A DNA stretch of 64,000 nt from Algoriphagus sp. (GTDB lineage: Bacteria > Bacteroidota > Bacteroidia > Cytophagales > Cyclobacteriaceae). How positions within the stretch are numbered: the stretch's first letter is position 1; each line of letters begins with the position of its first letter. Position numbers and translations under genes: made by a program. The stretch is from contig JAGXQZ010000013.1 of NCBI GenBank assembly GCA_018336015.1, positions 1-64,000 of the forward strand, in the 5' to 3' direction. The notes beneath the pieces were generated by a model, which worked only from the letters and a program-made list of their open reading frames with translations, was not told where the DNA came from and ran no database searches. This document shows positions 52,277-60,983 of this stretch, piece after piece.

Positions 52277-53169
52277 GCACTTATTCAATCAAGGATTTGG
52301 AACAGCTGTCTGGGATTAAAGCCCACACGCTTCGTATTTGGGAACAACGGTATAATTTGTTGAACCCAAAAAGAACGGATACTAACATTCGCTTTTATGA
52401 TGACGATGACCTCAAGCTGATTTTGAATGTCGCTCTTTTGAATGACAATGGATTTAAAATCAGCAAAATCGCTTCGATGGCATCTCATGAAATCAGAGAT
52501 GAAGTAATTAAGCTGACTGAGCGCTCACTTACTCATGACGACCAGATCCATGCACTTACCATCTGTATGATCGAGATGGATGAAGAGCGTTTTGATAAAA
52601 TTTTAAGTACCAACATTATCAAGTTAGGATTTGAGCAGACCATGCTCAATATTATCTATCCTTTCATGTCCAAAATCGGGGTACTATGGCAAACCGGAGC
52701 AATCAACCCGGCTCAAGAGCATTTTATTTCTAATCTGGTCAGGCAAAAATTAATTGTAGCGATAGATGGACAAATTTACCATGGTGGAGGAAAGAAGTTC
52801 TTGCTTTTCCTCCCAGAGGGTGAGCTTCATGAAATTTCGATTCTCTTTGCCAGCTATCTCATCAAGTCTAAAGGCCATAAAGTAATCTATCTGGGACAGA
52901 GTACTCCAAATGATGATTTGCTATCCGTCTTTAAACTTCATCAGCCGGAATACCTGCTTACGGTTATCACCACCTCTCCGTCTTCAGAGTACGTACAAGA
53001 GTATGTAAATGCCCTTTCGGAAAGATTTTCTTCCTGCCAAATATTAGTGACAGGATACCAGGTTATTGGTCAGGACTTGGTATTTCCAAAAAACGTACGA
53101 CAAATGAATTACATCCGAGACATTAAGGATCTTCTGGAAGAACTTGAAGAAGTCTCTCAAGAAAAATAG
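52273..53169 (+). CDS. CarH-like MerR-family regulator with B12-binding domain
   Basis: The 298-residue protein has an N-terminal MerR helix-turn-helix (SIKDLEQLSGIKAHTLRIWE, QRYNLLNPKR), then a helical cap (~85-165) and a cobalamin-binding domain (~170-290). Cap residues Trp139, Glu149 and His150 follow the Wx9EH pattern of CarH light sensors, and His186 in GELHEIS is the likely lower ligand to cobalt, but the usual Gly three residues on is Ser189. Start is GTG 52273, coupled to crtZ. It is probably a light/B12 repressor of the adjacent carotenoid operon, which carries its putative sites. Confidence 0.88.
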   Translation: MSTYSIKDLEQLSGIKAHTLRIWEQRYNLLNPKRTDTNIRFYDDDDLKLILNVALLNDNGFKISKIASMASHEIRDEVIKLTERSLTHDDQIHALTICMIEMDEERFDKILSTNIIKLGFEQTMLNIIYPFMSKIGVLWQTGAINPAQEHFISNLVRQKLIVAIDGQIYHGGGKKFLLFLPEGELHEISILFASYLIKSKGHKVIYLGQSTPNDDLLSVFKLHQPEYLLTVITTSPSSEYVQEYVNALSERFSSCQILVTGYQVIGQDLVFPKNVRQMNYIRDIKDLLEELEEVSQEK

Positions 53170-53177
53170 TTAAACAA
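53170..53177 (+). promoter_or_regulatory. Putative CarH operator site 1
   Basis: TTAAACAA directly follows the regulator stop codon. It is the first of five TTGTTTAA/TTAAACAA sites within 180 bp. Confidence 0.5.
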
Positions 53178-53185
53178 AATTGATT

Positions 53186-53199
53186 TTTGTTTAAACAAA
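53186..53199 (+). promoter_or_regulatory. Putative CarH operator site 2, 14-bp palindrome
   Basis: TTTGTTTAAACAAA is a perfect palindrome containing two overlapping copies of the motif, immediately before the terminator. Confidence 0.55.
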
Positions 53200-53226
53200 G
53201 GCGCTTCTTCAAAAAGCGCCTTTTTT
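53200..53226 (+). terminator. Rho-independent terminator after regulator
   Basis: GGCGCTT (53200-53206) pairs with AAGCGCC (53214-53220) and is followed by TTTTTT. It closes the cruF-crtZ-regulator transcript, so the sigma factor and crtI operon needs its own promoter. Confidence 0.9.
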
Positions 53227-53273
53227 CGTTCATTTGGGCCTTTTGTTCCTAAAAATTATACTTTTGTTACTTT

Positions 53274-53281
53274 TTGTTTAA
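53274..53281 (+). promoter_or_regulatory. Putative CarH operator site 3
   Basis: TTGTTTAA, 29 bp upstream of the -33 element. Confidence 0.5.
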
Positions 53282-53309
53282 TGTTTAAAAAAAAATATTC
53301 TACAAAACG

Positions 53310-53340
53310 TTTGCATTTTGTTTAATACTGTCTAGATTTG
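53310..53340 (+). promoter_or_regulatory. Bacteroidota-type promoter of the sigma factor and crt operon
   Basis: TTTG at 53310-53313 and TAGATTTG at 53333-53340 are separated by exactly 19 bp, the canonical TTTG-N19-TAnnTTTG of Bacteroidota housekeeping promoters. The ATG of the sigma gene follows 21 bp later. Operator site 4 lies within the spacer. Confidence 0.8.
53318..53325 (+). promoter_or_regulatory. Putative CarH operator site 4, inside promoter spacer
   Basis: TTGTTTAA between the -33 and -7 elements, an arrangement in which a bound repressor would block RNA polymerase. Confidence 0.6.
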
Positions 53341-53341
53341 A

Positions 53342-53349
53342 TTAAACAA
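53342..53349 (+). promoter_or_regulatory. Putative CarH operator site 5, at transcription start
   Basis: TTAAACAA directly after the -7 element, where transcription should begin. Confidence 0.55.
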
Positions 53350-53361
53350 AACAAAGCAACC

Positions 53362-53874
53362 ATGACAACTCTAGAATTTAGCTACTCTCTTCAAAAGCTG
53401 TCTAGCTCTTTGAAGCCTTTTGCGATGAAGTTGACCCGTGATGTGGATGATGCCAATGACCTATTGCAGGACACCATGGTAAAAGCATTCACTAACAGAG
53501 ACAAGTTCACCGAGGGTACCAACCTCAAAGCATGGTTATATACTATTATGAAAAACACCTTCATCACCAACTATCAGCGAATGGTGAGAAGAGGTACATT
53601 CGTAGACACGACAGATAATCTTCATTACATTAATTCTAGTGATGCCTTGATTGAAAACGGGGTATTCGGAAGCTTCACCATGGACGATATTCAGGTGGCT
53701 ATCGATAAGCTGGATGATGTCTATAAAACTCCATTTTTGATGCACTTCAGAGGTTTCAAATACCACGAGATCGCAGATAAGCTTCAAATCCCGATAGGAA
53801 CTGTTAAAAATAGAATCCATATTGCCCGTAAGCTTCTTAAAGAGGACTTGATGGTTTATAAGCATAAAAACTAA
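53362..53874 (+). CDS. ECF-type RNA polymerase sigma factor
   Basis: The 170-residue sigma-70-family protein has region 2 (DVDDANDLLQDTMVKAFTNR, TNLKAWLYTIMKNTFITNYQ) and region 4 (MHFRGFKYHEIADKLQIPIG, TVKNRIHIARKLLKEDL). I start it at 53362 (MTTLEFSYSL); a TTG at 53338 would lie inside the -7 element. It has no anti-sigma neighbour. It is 4 bp before crtI, so it is produced with the carotenoid enzymes and may activate further genes (inference). Confidence 0.92.
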   Translation: MTTLEFSYSLQKLSSSLKPFAMKLTRDVDDANDLLQDTMVKAFTNRDKFTEGTNLKAWLYTIMKNTFITNYQRMVRRGTFVDTTDNLHYINSSDALIENGVFGSFTMDDIQVAIDKLDDVYKTPFLMHFRGFKYHEIADKLQIPIGTVKNRIHIARKLLKEDLMVYKHKN

Positions 53875-53878
53875 TTCT

Positions 53879-55363
53879 ATGTCAAAAAAACACGTGGTGG
53901 TAATCGGATCCGGATTTGCCGGTCTTTCCGCAGCCACACACTTGGCAGACAAAGCAAATTGTACAGTAACCCTTCTTGAGAAAAATGATTCCCCCGGTGG
54001 AAGAGCTAGAAAGTTCGAGCACCAGGGGTTTGTTTTTGATATGGGGCCAAGTTGGTATTGGATGCCGGATGTATTTGAGCATTATTTTTCCCAGTTTGGG
54101 AAAAAGCCATCCGACTATTATGATTTGATCAGGCTGGATCCCTCCTATGCAGTAATCTATGGCCAAGAAGATGTCCTGGATATTCCTGCTGATTTGGGGG
54201 AATTCAAATCGATGCTGGATCGCATTGAGCCTGGCGCAGGAGCCAAATTGGATAAATTTTTGGCCCAGGCCAAATACAAATACGAGGTGGGAATCCATGA
54301 CTTGGTACAGAAGCCAAGTAGATCCATTTTCGAATTTACCTCGCCGGGTTTATTGGTAGACATGGTCCGAATGGATATTTTCCAATCCATGTCCAAGCAT
54401 GTGAGAAAGTTTTTTTCTCATGACAAAATCATCCGATTGATGGAATTCCCGGTGCTTTTCCTTGGTGAAACAGCCGAAAATATTCCTGCACTCTACAGTT
54501 TGATGAATTATGCAGATATCGCCTTGGGTACTTGGTATCCAAAAAAGGGCATGCATGAGATCATCAAAGGCATGGTTCAATTGGCTGAGGAAAAAGGTGT
54601 CAAAATCAGGTATTCAACTGAAGTTGAAGAAATCGAGATCTCAAATGGTTTAGCAAAATCAGTTCGGCTAAAGTCTGGGGAAAAAATACAAGCAGATGTG
54701 GTCGTGGCAGGAGCAGACTACCACCATGTGGACAGACACTTACTCAATCCTACATACAGCAACTACTCTGAAGATTATTGGGATAAGAGGGTCATGGCGC
54801 CTTCGAGCTTATTGTTTTACCTAGGTATCAATAAAAGATTAAATAATCTCAGACATCATAATCTCTTCTTTGATGAGCCTCTTGGACCGCATGCGGACGC
54901 GATCTACACCAATCCAAGATGGCCAGACAAGCCACTCTTCTACGCCTCGGTACCTTCTATCACCGACCCTACCGTAGCCCCAGAAGGTATGGAAAATGTG
55001 TTTTTGCTTATTCCACTAGCTCCGGATTTGGATGATTCGGAGGAGATGAGGGAGAAATATTACCACATCATCATGGACCGATTGGAAAAAATTTCGGGCC
55101 AAGAGATCCGCTCTCATGTGATCTACAAAAGGTCCTATGCGCACAGCGATTTCAAGTCAGATTACCATGCGTTCAAAGGCAATGCCTATGGATTGGCGAA
55201 TACATTGCTTCAAACCGCGATTTTAAAGCCTGGACTGAAAAACAAAAAAGTCCGAAACCTGTATTATACAGGTCAGTTGACGGTGCCCGGACCAGGAGTT
55301 CCTCCGTCGCTGATTTCAGGAGGTGTGGTAGCGAAAGAGGTGATGAAAGAAAACAATTTGTAG
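53879..55363 (+). CDS. crtI: Phytoene desaturase (CrtI)
   Basis: The 494-residue FAD enzyme has the Rossmann motif VVVIGSGFAGLSAATHLADK and the C-terminal YYTGQLTVPGPGVPPSLISG (carotenoid desaturase signature). Body motifs include RARKFEHQGFVFDMGPSWYW. It introduces four double bonds into phytoene to give lycopene. It is the second gene of the operon, 4 bp after the sigma factor. A dedicated crtD (3,4-desaturase) is not in the window. Confidence 0.95.
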   Translation: MSKKHVVVIGSGFAGLSAATHLADKANCTVTLLEKNDSPGGRARKFEHQGFVFDMGPSWYWMPDVFEHYFSQFGKKPSDYYDLIRLDPSYAVIYGQEDVLDIPADLGEFKSMLDRIEPGAGAKLDKFLAQAKYKYEVGIHDLVQKPSRSIFEFTSPGLLVDMVRMDIFQSMSKHVRKFFSHDKIIRLMEFPVLFLGETAENIPALYSLMNYADIALGTWYPKKGMHEIIKGMVQLAEEKGVKIRYSTEVEEIEISNGLAKSVRLKSGEKIQADVVVAGADYHHVDRHLLNPTYSNYSEDYWDKRVMAPSSLLFYLGINKRLNNLRHHNLFFDEPLGPHADAIYTNPRWPDKPLFYASVPSITDPTVAPEGMENVFLLIPLAPDLDDSEEMREKYYHIIMDRLEKISGQEIRSHVIYKRSYAHSDFKSDYHAFKGNAYGLANTLLQTAILKPGLKNKKVRNLYYTGQLTVPGPGVPPSLISGGVVAKEVMKENNL

Positions 55364-55384
55364 ACAAAAAGGTATATTATAGCA

Positions 55385-56227
55385 ATGGATGCAATCGCGC
55401 TTTTTGACCAAACCACCCTTGAGTGCAGTAAGCTGATCACTCAGCGATACAGCACGAGTTTTACTCTAGGCATCAAGACCCTGGACAAAAAGTTTCACCT
55501 TCCGATCTATGCCATCTATGGCTTTGTCCGATATGCAGATGAAATCGTGGATACTTTCCATGATAAAGATAAACAGGCACTATTGGATCAGTTTAAAAAA
55601 GATACCTACGCGGCCATCGATGCCGGAATCTCTTTGAATCCAGTGCTTCATGCGTTCCAACTTATGGTGAATAAATATCAGATCGACAAAGATCTGATAG
55701 AAGCTTTCCTACACAGCATGGAGATGGATCTTGATTTTAGGATTTACAATGATTCTAAGTATCACGAATACATCTACGGTTCGGCAGAGGTAGTGGGTTT
55801 GATGTGTCTGAAAGTGTTTTGTGAAGGAGATCAGGCTATGTATGAGCGTCTCAGAGAACCTGCCTGTAAGCTTGGTGCTGCCTTTCAAAAGGTGAATTTC
55901 CTGAGAGACATCAAGAGCGACTACGAAGAAAGAGGCAGGGTCTACTTTCCAGGAGTAGACTTTACCCAATTTGACAAATCTGCTAAGATGCTGATCGAGG
56001 AGGATATCCAAAAAGACTTCAATGATTCACTGATTGGTATTGAAAGGTTGCCAGCTGGCGCTAAAATGGGGGTTAAAGTTGCCTACCTCTATTATCAAAA
56101 GCTTTTTGATAAGATCAAAGGACTTCCTGCGGAAGTGATCACACAAAAAAGAGTTAGAATCCCCAATTCTCAGAAACTTTCTCTTTTGGTGGGTACTTAT
56201 TTTGAAACCAAACTTGGGATTCTATAA
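55385..56227 (+). CDS. crtB: Phytoene synthase (CrtB)
   Basis: The 280-residue squalene/phytoene synthase condenses two GGPP into phytoene. Asp motifs are RYADEIVDTFHD and NFLRDIKSDYEERGRVYFPG. Its stop overlaps the next start as TAATG. No GGPP synthase gene is in the window, so GGPP must come from elsewhere. Confidence 0.95.
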   Translation: MDAIALFDQTTLECSKLITQRYSTSFTLGIKTLDKKFHLPIYAIYGFVRYADEIVDTFHDKDKQALLDQFKKDTYAAIDAGISLNPVLHAFQLMVNKYQIDKDLIEAFLHSMEMDLDFRIYNDSKYHEYIYGSAEVVGLMCLKVFCEGDQAMYERLREPACKLGAAFQKVNFLRDIKSDYEERGRVYFPGVDFTQFDKSAKMLIEEDIQKDFNDSLIGIERLPAGAKMGVKVAYLYYQKLFDKIKGLPAEVITQKRVRIPNSQKLSLLVGTYFETKLGIL

Positions 56228-56928
56228 TGGAAAAATACCTCTATTTCGGTGTCCTGTTGTTTGCGATTTCCTACCCCTTGGTTCAGTCGTTCGAGCATCG
56301 GATTCGCTATGCGACCAAATGGAGTCAGCTTTTTCCCGGTATGCTAGGGACAGCGTTATTTTTCATCGTATGGGATATCTGGTTTACCAAAATTGGAGTT
56401 TGGGAATTTAACCCAACTTATATTTCAGGCCTTTTTCTTGGAAATCTGCCCATAGAAGAAGTGTTGTTCTTCTTTATCATTCCATTTTCTTGCGTCTTTA
56501 TCTATGAAGTGCTGATTTATTTCTTTCCGAAGGATTATTTCAAGCCTCTAGGAAAGCCGTTTGTCTGGGTTTTGGTGCCTTTTCTATTTGTGATGGGACT
56601 AATCCATCTTGATAAATGGTATACTTCAGTCAATTTCTTAGTGGGGTCTATTACCTTACTGGCCCATTACCTGTATTTCAAAGATCGTTACCTAGGCAGA
56701 TTCATCTTTGCATACATCATTCATTTGATTCCTTTGATGCTTTGTAACGGTATTTTGACAGGGGGAATGACTGAAGAACCGGTCGTTATTTACAATAATG
56801 CCGAAAACCTTGGAATTCGCATCTGGACTGTACCTATCGAGGACACTGTCTATTCCATGACGCTATTTCTGATGAATATCAGCTTCTTTGAACACCTGAG
56901 AAGTCAAAAAACAATTCAGTTAACTTGA
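56227..56928 (+). CDS. Fused CrtYc-CrtYd-type lycopene beta-cyclase
   Basis: The 233-residue protein has six or seven helices and two copies of the lycopene cyclase motif: NLPIEEVLFFFIIPFSCVF (PxEE) in the first half and WTVPIEDTVYSMTLFLMN (PxED) in the second. It is therefore a fusion of the heterodimeric bacterial CrtYc and CrtYd, as reported for Algoriphagus. It cyclises lycopene ends to beta-rings. Its start overlaps the crtB stop and its end overlaps the ispH open frame. Confidence 0.9.
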   Translation: MEKYLYFGVLLFAISYPLVQSFEHRIRYATKWSQLFPGMLGTALFFIVWDIWFTKIGVWEFNPTYISGLFLGNLPIEEVLFFFIIPFSCVFIYEVLIYFFPKDYFKPLGKPFVWVLVPFLFVMGLIHLDKWYTSVNFLVGSITLLAHYLYFKDRYLGRFIFAYIIHLIPLMLCNGILTGGMTEEPVVIYNNAENLGIRIWTVPIEDTVYSMTLFLMNISFFEHLRSQKTIQLT

Positions 56929-56942
56929 AGTTTAAAGACGAA

Positions 56943-57788
56943 ATGAAAAATCTCCAAGTACAAATCGACGACCACTCCGGCTTTTGCTTTGGTGTAGTCT
57001 ATGCGATCGAAATGGCTGAAGAAATCCTGGATGAACAGGGATACCTGTACTGTCTTGGAGATATTGTACATAATGACGAGGAAGTCAGCAGACTCTCCCG
57101 AAAAGGGCTTAAAATCATTGATCACGGAGATTTGCATGGACTGAGAGATGAAAAAGTGTTAATCCGTGCTCATGGCGAACCGCCATCTACCTATGAGTTG
57201 GCAATCAAAAATAATTTGACCCTAATCGATGCCTCTTGTCCTGTCGTTTTGAAGCTCCAAAACAGGATCAAAAACTCATTTGATAAGGATGAGACAATCT
57301 ATATCTACGGCAAGCATGGTCATGCAGAAGTGATCGGATTGCTTGGTCAGACCAATAACAAGGCGGTAGTTTTTCAAGATATCTCCGAATTGGACATTGA
57401 GACCCTCCCAAAAAATATTACCCTATACAGTCAGACGACCAAAAGCACAGATAAATTCTACGAAATCAACAATATTCTGAAGGATAACGGCATCACAGTC
57501 AATACCAATGATACCATTTGCCGTCAGGTTTCCAATCGTGATAAGGAGCTGAGAGATTTTGCAGAAAAGTTTGACAAGATTGTTTTTGTCAGCGGTACCA
57601 AATCCTCCAATGGCAAGGTGCTTTACAACGTCTGCAAAGAGAAAAATCCAAACACCTATTTCGTCTCCAATCCGGATCAGATTGAGGCCTGTTGGTTTGG
57701 CGAAAATGAGACGGTTGGGATTTGTGGTGCTACTTCTACGCCGATGTGGCTGATGGAGCAGGTTAAAGAAAGGATATTGACTTTTTAA
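56943..57788 (+). CDS. ispH: 4-hydroxy-3-methylbut-2-enyl diphosphate reductase (IspH)
   Basis: The 281-residue 4Fe-4S enzyme makes IPP and DMAPP, the last step of the MEP pathway. Cluster cysteines are in HSGFCFGVVYAIE, IDASCPVVLKL and VGICGATSTPMW. A further conserved site is NDTICRQVSNRDKEL. I use the ATG at 56943; an in-frame TTG at 56925 overlaps the cyclase stop. Its presence inside the carotenoid operon boosts precursor supply. Confidence 0.95.
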   Translation: MKNLQVQIDDHSGFCFGVVYAIEMAEEILDEQGYLYCLGDIVHNDEEVSRLSRKGLKIIDHGDLHGLRDEKVLIRAHGEPPSTYELAIKNNLTLIDASCPVVLKLQNRIKNSFDKDETIYIYGKHGHAEVIGLLGQTNNKAVVFQDISELDIETLPKNITLYSQTTKSTDKFYEINNILKDNGITVNTNDTICRQVSNRDKELRDFAEKFDKIVFVSGTKSSNGKVLYNVCKEKNPNTYFVSNPDQIEACWFGENETVGICGATSTPMWLMEQVKERILTF

Positions 57789-57791
57789 ACC

Positions 57792-58499
57792 ATGAAAGGC
57801 GTCAATAGCCCTACTTCCACGATAGATCCGAAAGGACTCGTGATCGGCTGGTCGATCATTGTATTTTGGGTTATCTCATTGGTTTTTTTGCTGATGTGGG
57901 ATTTTTCTTGGGCTAGTCCATTGACTTACCTTGCTGTATTGCTTCAAATGCATCTTTACACGGGTTTGTTTATCACGGCTCACGACGCCATGCACGGAGT
58001 AGTCACCTCTCACAAAAAGCTGAACCACCTTACCGGTTGGATAGCCGCAGTATTATTTTCCTACAACTTTTACTGGAAGCTATTTCCCAAGCACCACGAG
58101 CATCATCGCTACGTCGCCACTGACCAAGATCCCGATTACCATGCTTCTGAGCAATTCTTTCCCTGGTACCTCAGTTTTATCCGTCAGTATGTCAATGTGT
58201 GGCAAATACTTCTGATGGCCGTGACATTTAATATTCTGAAGCTCTTTTTGCCTACAGAAAATCTCATCATCTTCTGGATGGTGCCGGCAGTGCTATCCAC
58301 CCTACAACTATTTTATTTTGGGACGTATCTTCCACACAAGGGGGAAAGTGAAAACAAGCACCATTCCCACTCTCAGTCAAAAAACCACCTTTGGGCATTT
58401 TTGAGCTGTTACTTTTTTGGATACCACTTTGAGCACCATGATTCTCCGGGCACACCTTGGTGGAGGCTTTGGAGAGTGAAAGAGGGACAAACTGCCTGA
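57792..58499 (+). CDS. crtW: Beta-carotene ketolase (CrtW)
   Basis: The 235-residue membrane di-iron oxygenase has the fatty-acid-desaturase-like His boxes: ITAHDAMHGVVT, FPKHHEHHRYVA, ENKHHSHSQSKN and HFEHHDSPGTPWWRLWRV. The latter is diagnostic for CrtW. It adds 4-keto groups to beta-rings. It starts 3 bp after ispH and is the last gene of the operon. With CrtZ and CruF it allows flexixanthin-like products. Confidence 0.93.
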   Translation: MKGVNSPTSTIDPKGLVIGWSIIVFWVISLVFLLMWDFSWASPLTYLAVLLQMHLYTGLFITAHDAMHGVVTSHKKLNHLTGWIAAVLFSYNFYWKLFPKHHEHHRYVATDQDPDYHASEQFFPWYLSFIRQYVNVWQILLMAVTFNILKLFLPTENLIIFWMVPAVLSTLQLFYFGTYLPHKGESENKHHSHSQSKNHLWAFLSCYFFGYHFEHHDSPGTPWWRLWRVKEGQTA

Positions 58500-58580
58500 A
58501 ATCACGTATCAAATCAAAATTTCTATCAAAAAATCAAACAAAAGGCGCCTTTCTGGATTTAGCCTTCAAACCAACTATTC

Positions 58581-60983
58581 ATGAGGACAGCAATACTCTT
58601 TTCTGCGTTTTTTTTCCTTTTCGCAACGGCCTTTTCACAGGGAATAATTCGAGGAAAAATCACCAATCCAGTTAACAATCAACCCGTAGGTTTTGCCAAT
58701 GTACTGATCCTAAGTACTGAATTGGGAGCCATTTCTGACGAAAACGGGAACTATGAGATCCAGAATGTCCCTCCCGGATTGTATAATGTCCGAGCGAGTT
58801 TCGTAGGATTCAAGACCTCCACTGTCTTTGAGGTTCAGGTAACGTTGGCACGTCCAGTCCAGTTGGATTTTAGTTTGTCAGAAGATGCAGCAGAGCTCTC
58901 TGAAGTAGTGGTCAATAGTGAGTTTACCCGCTCGGAAGAGACGCCGCTATCTGTGAGGAAATTGAATACCAATGAAATCGAACGATATCCAGGCGGTAAT
59001 CGGGATATTTCGAGGGTAATCCAAGCTTTACCGGGCGTTGCCAGTACGCCAAGTTTTCGAAATGACATCCTCATCCGTGGAGGCGCTCCCAATGAAAACC
59101 GATTTTACGTAGATGAGATCGAAGTGCCGGTGATTAATCACTTTGCCACGCAGGGATCTTCAGGCGGACCGGTTGGGATTCTGAATGTGAACTTGATCAA
59201 GAACGTGGATTTGATCGCCGGTGGTTTTCCTGCCAATCGCATGAATGCACTGAGTTCGTTTTTTGAAATCTCCCTGAAAGAAGGACGACGTGACAAAATG
59301 TTTACTCAGCTGACCGTAGGAGCTTCTGAACTGACGCTTTCCAATGAAGGACCCTTGACACCGAAAACGACCTACATCCTTTCTGCCAGAAGGTCTTATC
59401 TGCAAGGACTCTTTCGGGTTTTGGGATTGCCTTTCTTGCCTACTTTCAATGATTTTCAGTTTAAAACCACCACCAAAATCAATGAAAAGACGGAACTGAC
59501 ATTTATCGGAATTGGCGCAATAGACCAGTTTTCGCTCAATTTTGACATCCCGGAGGATGAAACACAAGAAGAAATCGAAGAGCGAAAATACCTCCTAAAT
59601 GTGCTTCCGATACAGTCTCAATGGAACTACGCCACTGGTGCCAAATTGAAACGTTTCCGAGAAAATGGTTTCTGGACTTTTGTCCTCAGCCGAAATATGC
59701 TGAACAACGAGTCTTTCAAGTATGCCGGAAATGATGATAGCTCGGAGCGAAATCTTCTTTTCAACTACCAGTCCCAGGAATCTGAAAATAAATTCCGCGC
59801 TGAAAACAGCATTTTCGGAAAAGGATATACGCTCAAGTATGGGGTGAATTACGAGTATTCCCGATACCTGATAGAGAACTTTGACCGAGCGACTCTTTCC
59901 ACTACAGGAGGTGTGATTGACGTCTCTTCAGTTTCTAATTTCAATACCTATGGGGCATTTATTTCAGGTACCCGAAATTTGAAGGCTGACAGACTTTTGC
60001 TCAGCGGGGGTATTAGAGTGGATGGATCTGACTTTGGTAAGACGGCTTCCAATCCACTCAATCAGTTTAGTCCCAGATTTTCTGTTTCCTACCAGCTGCG
60101 GCCAAATCTTTTTGCTACTGCCAATGCGGGTATTTACTATCAGCGGCCATCTTACACCATCTTGGGTTTTCAAAACAATGAAGGTGCATTTGTCAATCAG
60201 GACAATGATGTCCGATTTATCCGAAATGCCCAATTGATCGGTGGGATCGAGTTTTTGGTTCCAGAAAAGTCCCGACGTTTTACGGCTGAGGTATTCTATA
60301 AAAAGTATAGCAATTACCCGAGTTCGGTCAGAAACGGGATTTCCCTTGCCAACCTCGGAGCTGACTTTGGAGTCATCGGAAATGAGGCCGTGCAGTCTAA
60401 TTCTGAAGGACGTGCCTATGGGGTAGAGTTCCTTGCTCAACAGCGCTTGCTGAATAACTTCTATGGAATTGCCTCACTGACCCTTGTAAGGAGTGAATTT
60501 ACCAATCCTAATACAGACGGCTTCATCCCATCTTCTTGGGACAATCGCTTCATCGTGAGTTTGACGGCAGGAAAGCGATTTGGCAAGAATTGGGAGATTG
60601 GGGCCCGATGGAGGTTCTTGGGAGGTACTCCCTACACTCCAAATGATATCGCAGCTTCCTCGCTGATTAGTAATTGGAACTTGAGAAATTCTGCCATTTT
60701 GGATTTCAATCGGATCAATGGAGTGAGATTGGCCTCATTTCATCAGCTTGATCTCAGGATGGATAAAAAGTATTATTTCCAAAAGTGGAATCTCAACTGG
60801 TATTTTGATATCCAGAATGCCTACAATTTCCAAGCAGAACAGCCGCCCTTACTGATTGCGACCAGAGATGCTCAAGGAAATATTCCTGTAAATCCTGCAG
60901 ATCCAAGTCGCTACTTACTCAGAGAGCTTTCCAATCCAGCGGGAACCCTGTTGCCGACGGTGGGCATTATTGTAGAATTCTAA
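58581..60983 (+). CDS. TonB-dependent outer-membrane receptor
   Basis: The 800-residue product has a signal peptide (ILFSAFFFLFATAFSQG), a CarboxypepD_reg-like domain (~20-110, IIRGKITNPVNNQPVGFAN), a plug (ISRVIQALPGVASTPSFRND, ILIRGGAPNENRFYVDEIEV) and a barrel ending TLLPTVGIIVEF. It follows crtW by 81 bp, close enough for read-through but with no functional link. Its end overlaps the minus-strand DUF1905 gene by 4 bp. Ligand unknown. Confidence 0.93.
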   Translation: MRTAILFSAFFFLFATAFSQGIIRGKITNPVNNQPVGFANVLILSTELGAISDENGNYEIQNVPPGLYNVRASFVGFKTSTVFEVQVTLARPVQLDFSLSEDAAELSEVVVNSEFTRSEETPLSVRKLNTNEIERYPGGNRDISRVIQALPGVASTPSFRNDILIRGGAPNENRFYVDEIEVPVINHFATQGSSGGPVGILNVNLIKNVDLIAGGFPANRMNALSSFFEISLKEGRRDKMFTQLTVGASELTLSNEGPLTPKTTYILSARRSYLQGLFRVLGLPFLPTFNDFQFKTTTKINEKTELTFIGIGAIDQFSLNFDIPEDETQEEIEERKYLLNVLPIQSQWNYATGAKLKRFRENGFWTFVLSRNMLNNESFKYAGNDDSSERNLLFNYQSQESENKFRAENSIFGKGYTLKYGVNYEYSRYLIENFDRATLSTTGGVIDVSSVSNFNTYGAFISGTRNLKADRLLLSGGIRVDGSDFGKTASNPLNQFSPRFSVSYQLRPNLFATANAGIYYQRPSYTILGFQNNEGAFVNQDNDVRFIRNAQLIGGIEFLVPEKSRRFTAEVFYKKYSNYPSSVRNGISLANLGADFGVIGNEAVQSNSEGRAYGVEFLAQQRLLNNFYGIASLTLVRSEFTNPNTDGFIPSSWDNRFIVSLTAGKRFGKNWEIGARWRFLGGTPYTPNDIAASSLISNWNLRNSAILDFNRINGVRLASFHQLDLRMDKKYYFQKWNLNWYFDIQNAYNFQAEQPPLLIATRDAQGNIPVNPADPSRYLLRELSNPAGTLLPTVGIIVEF

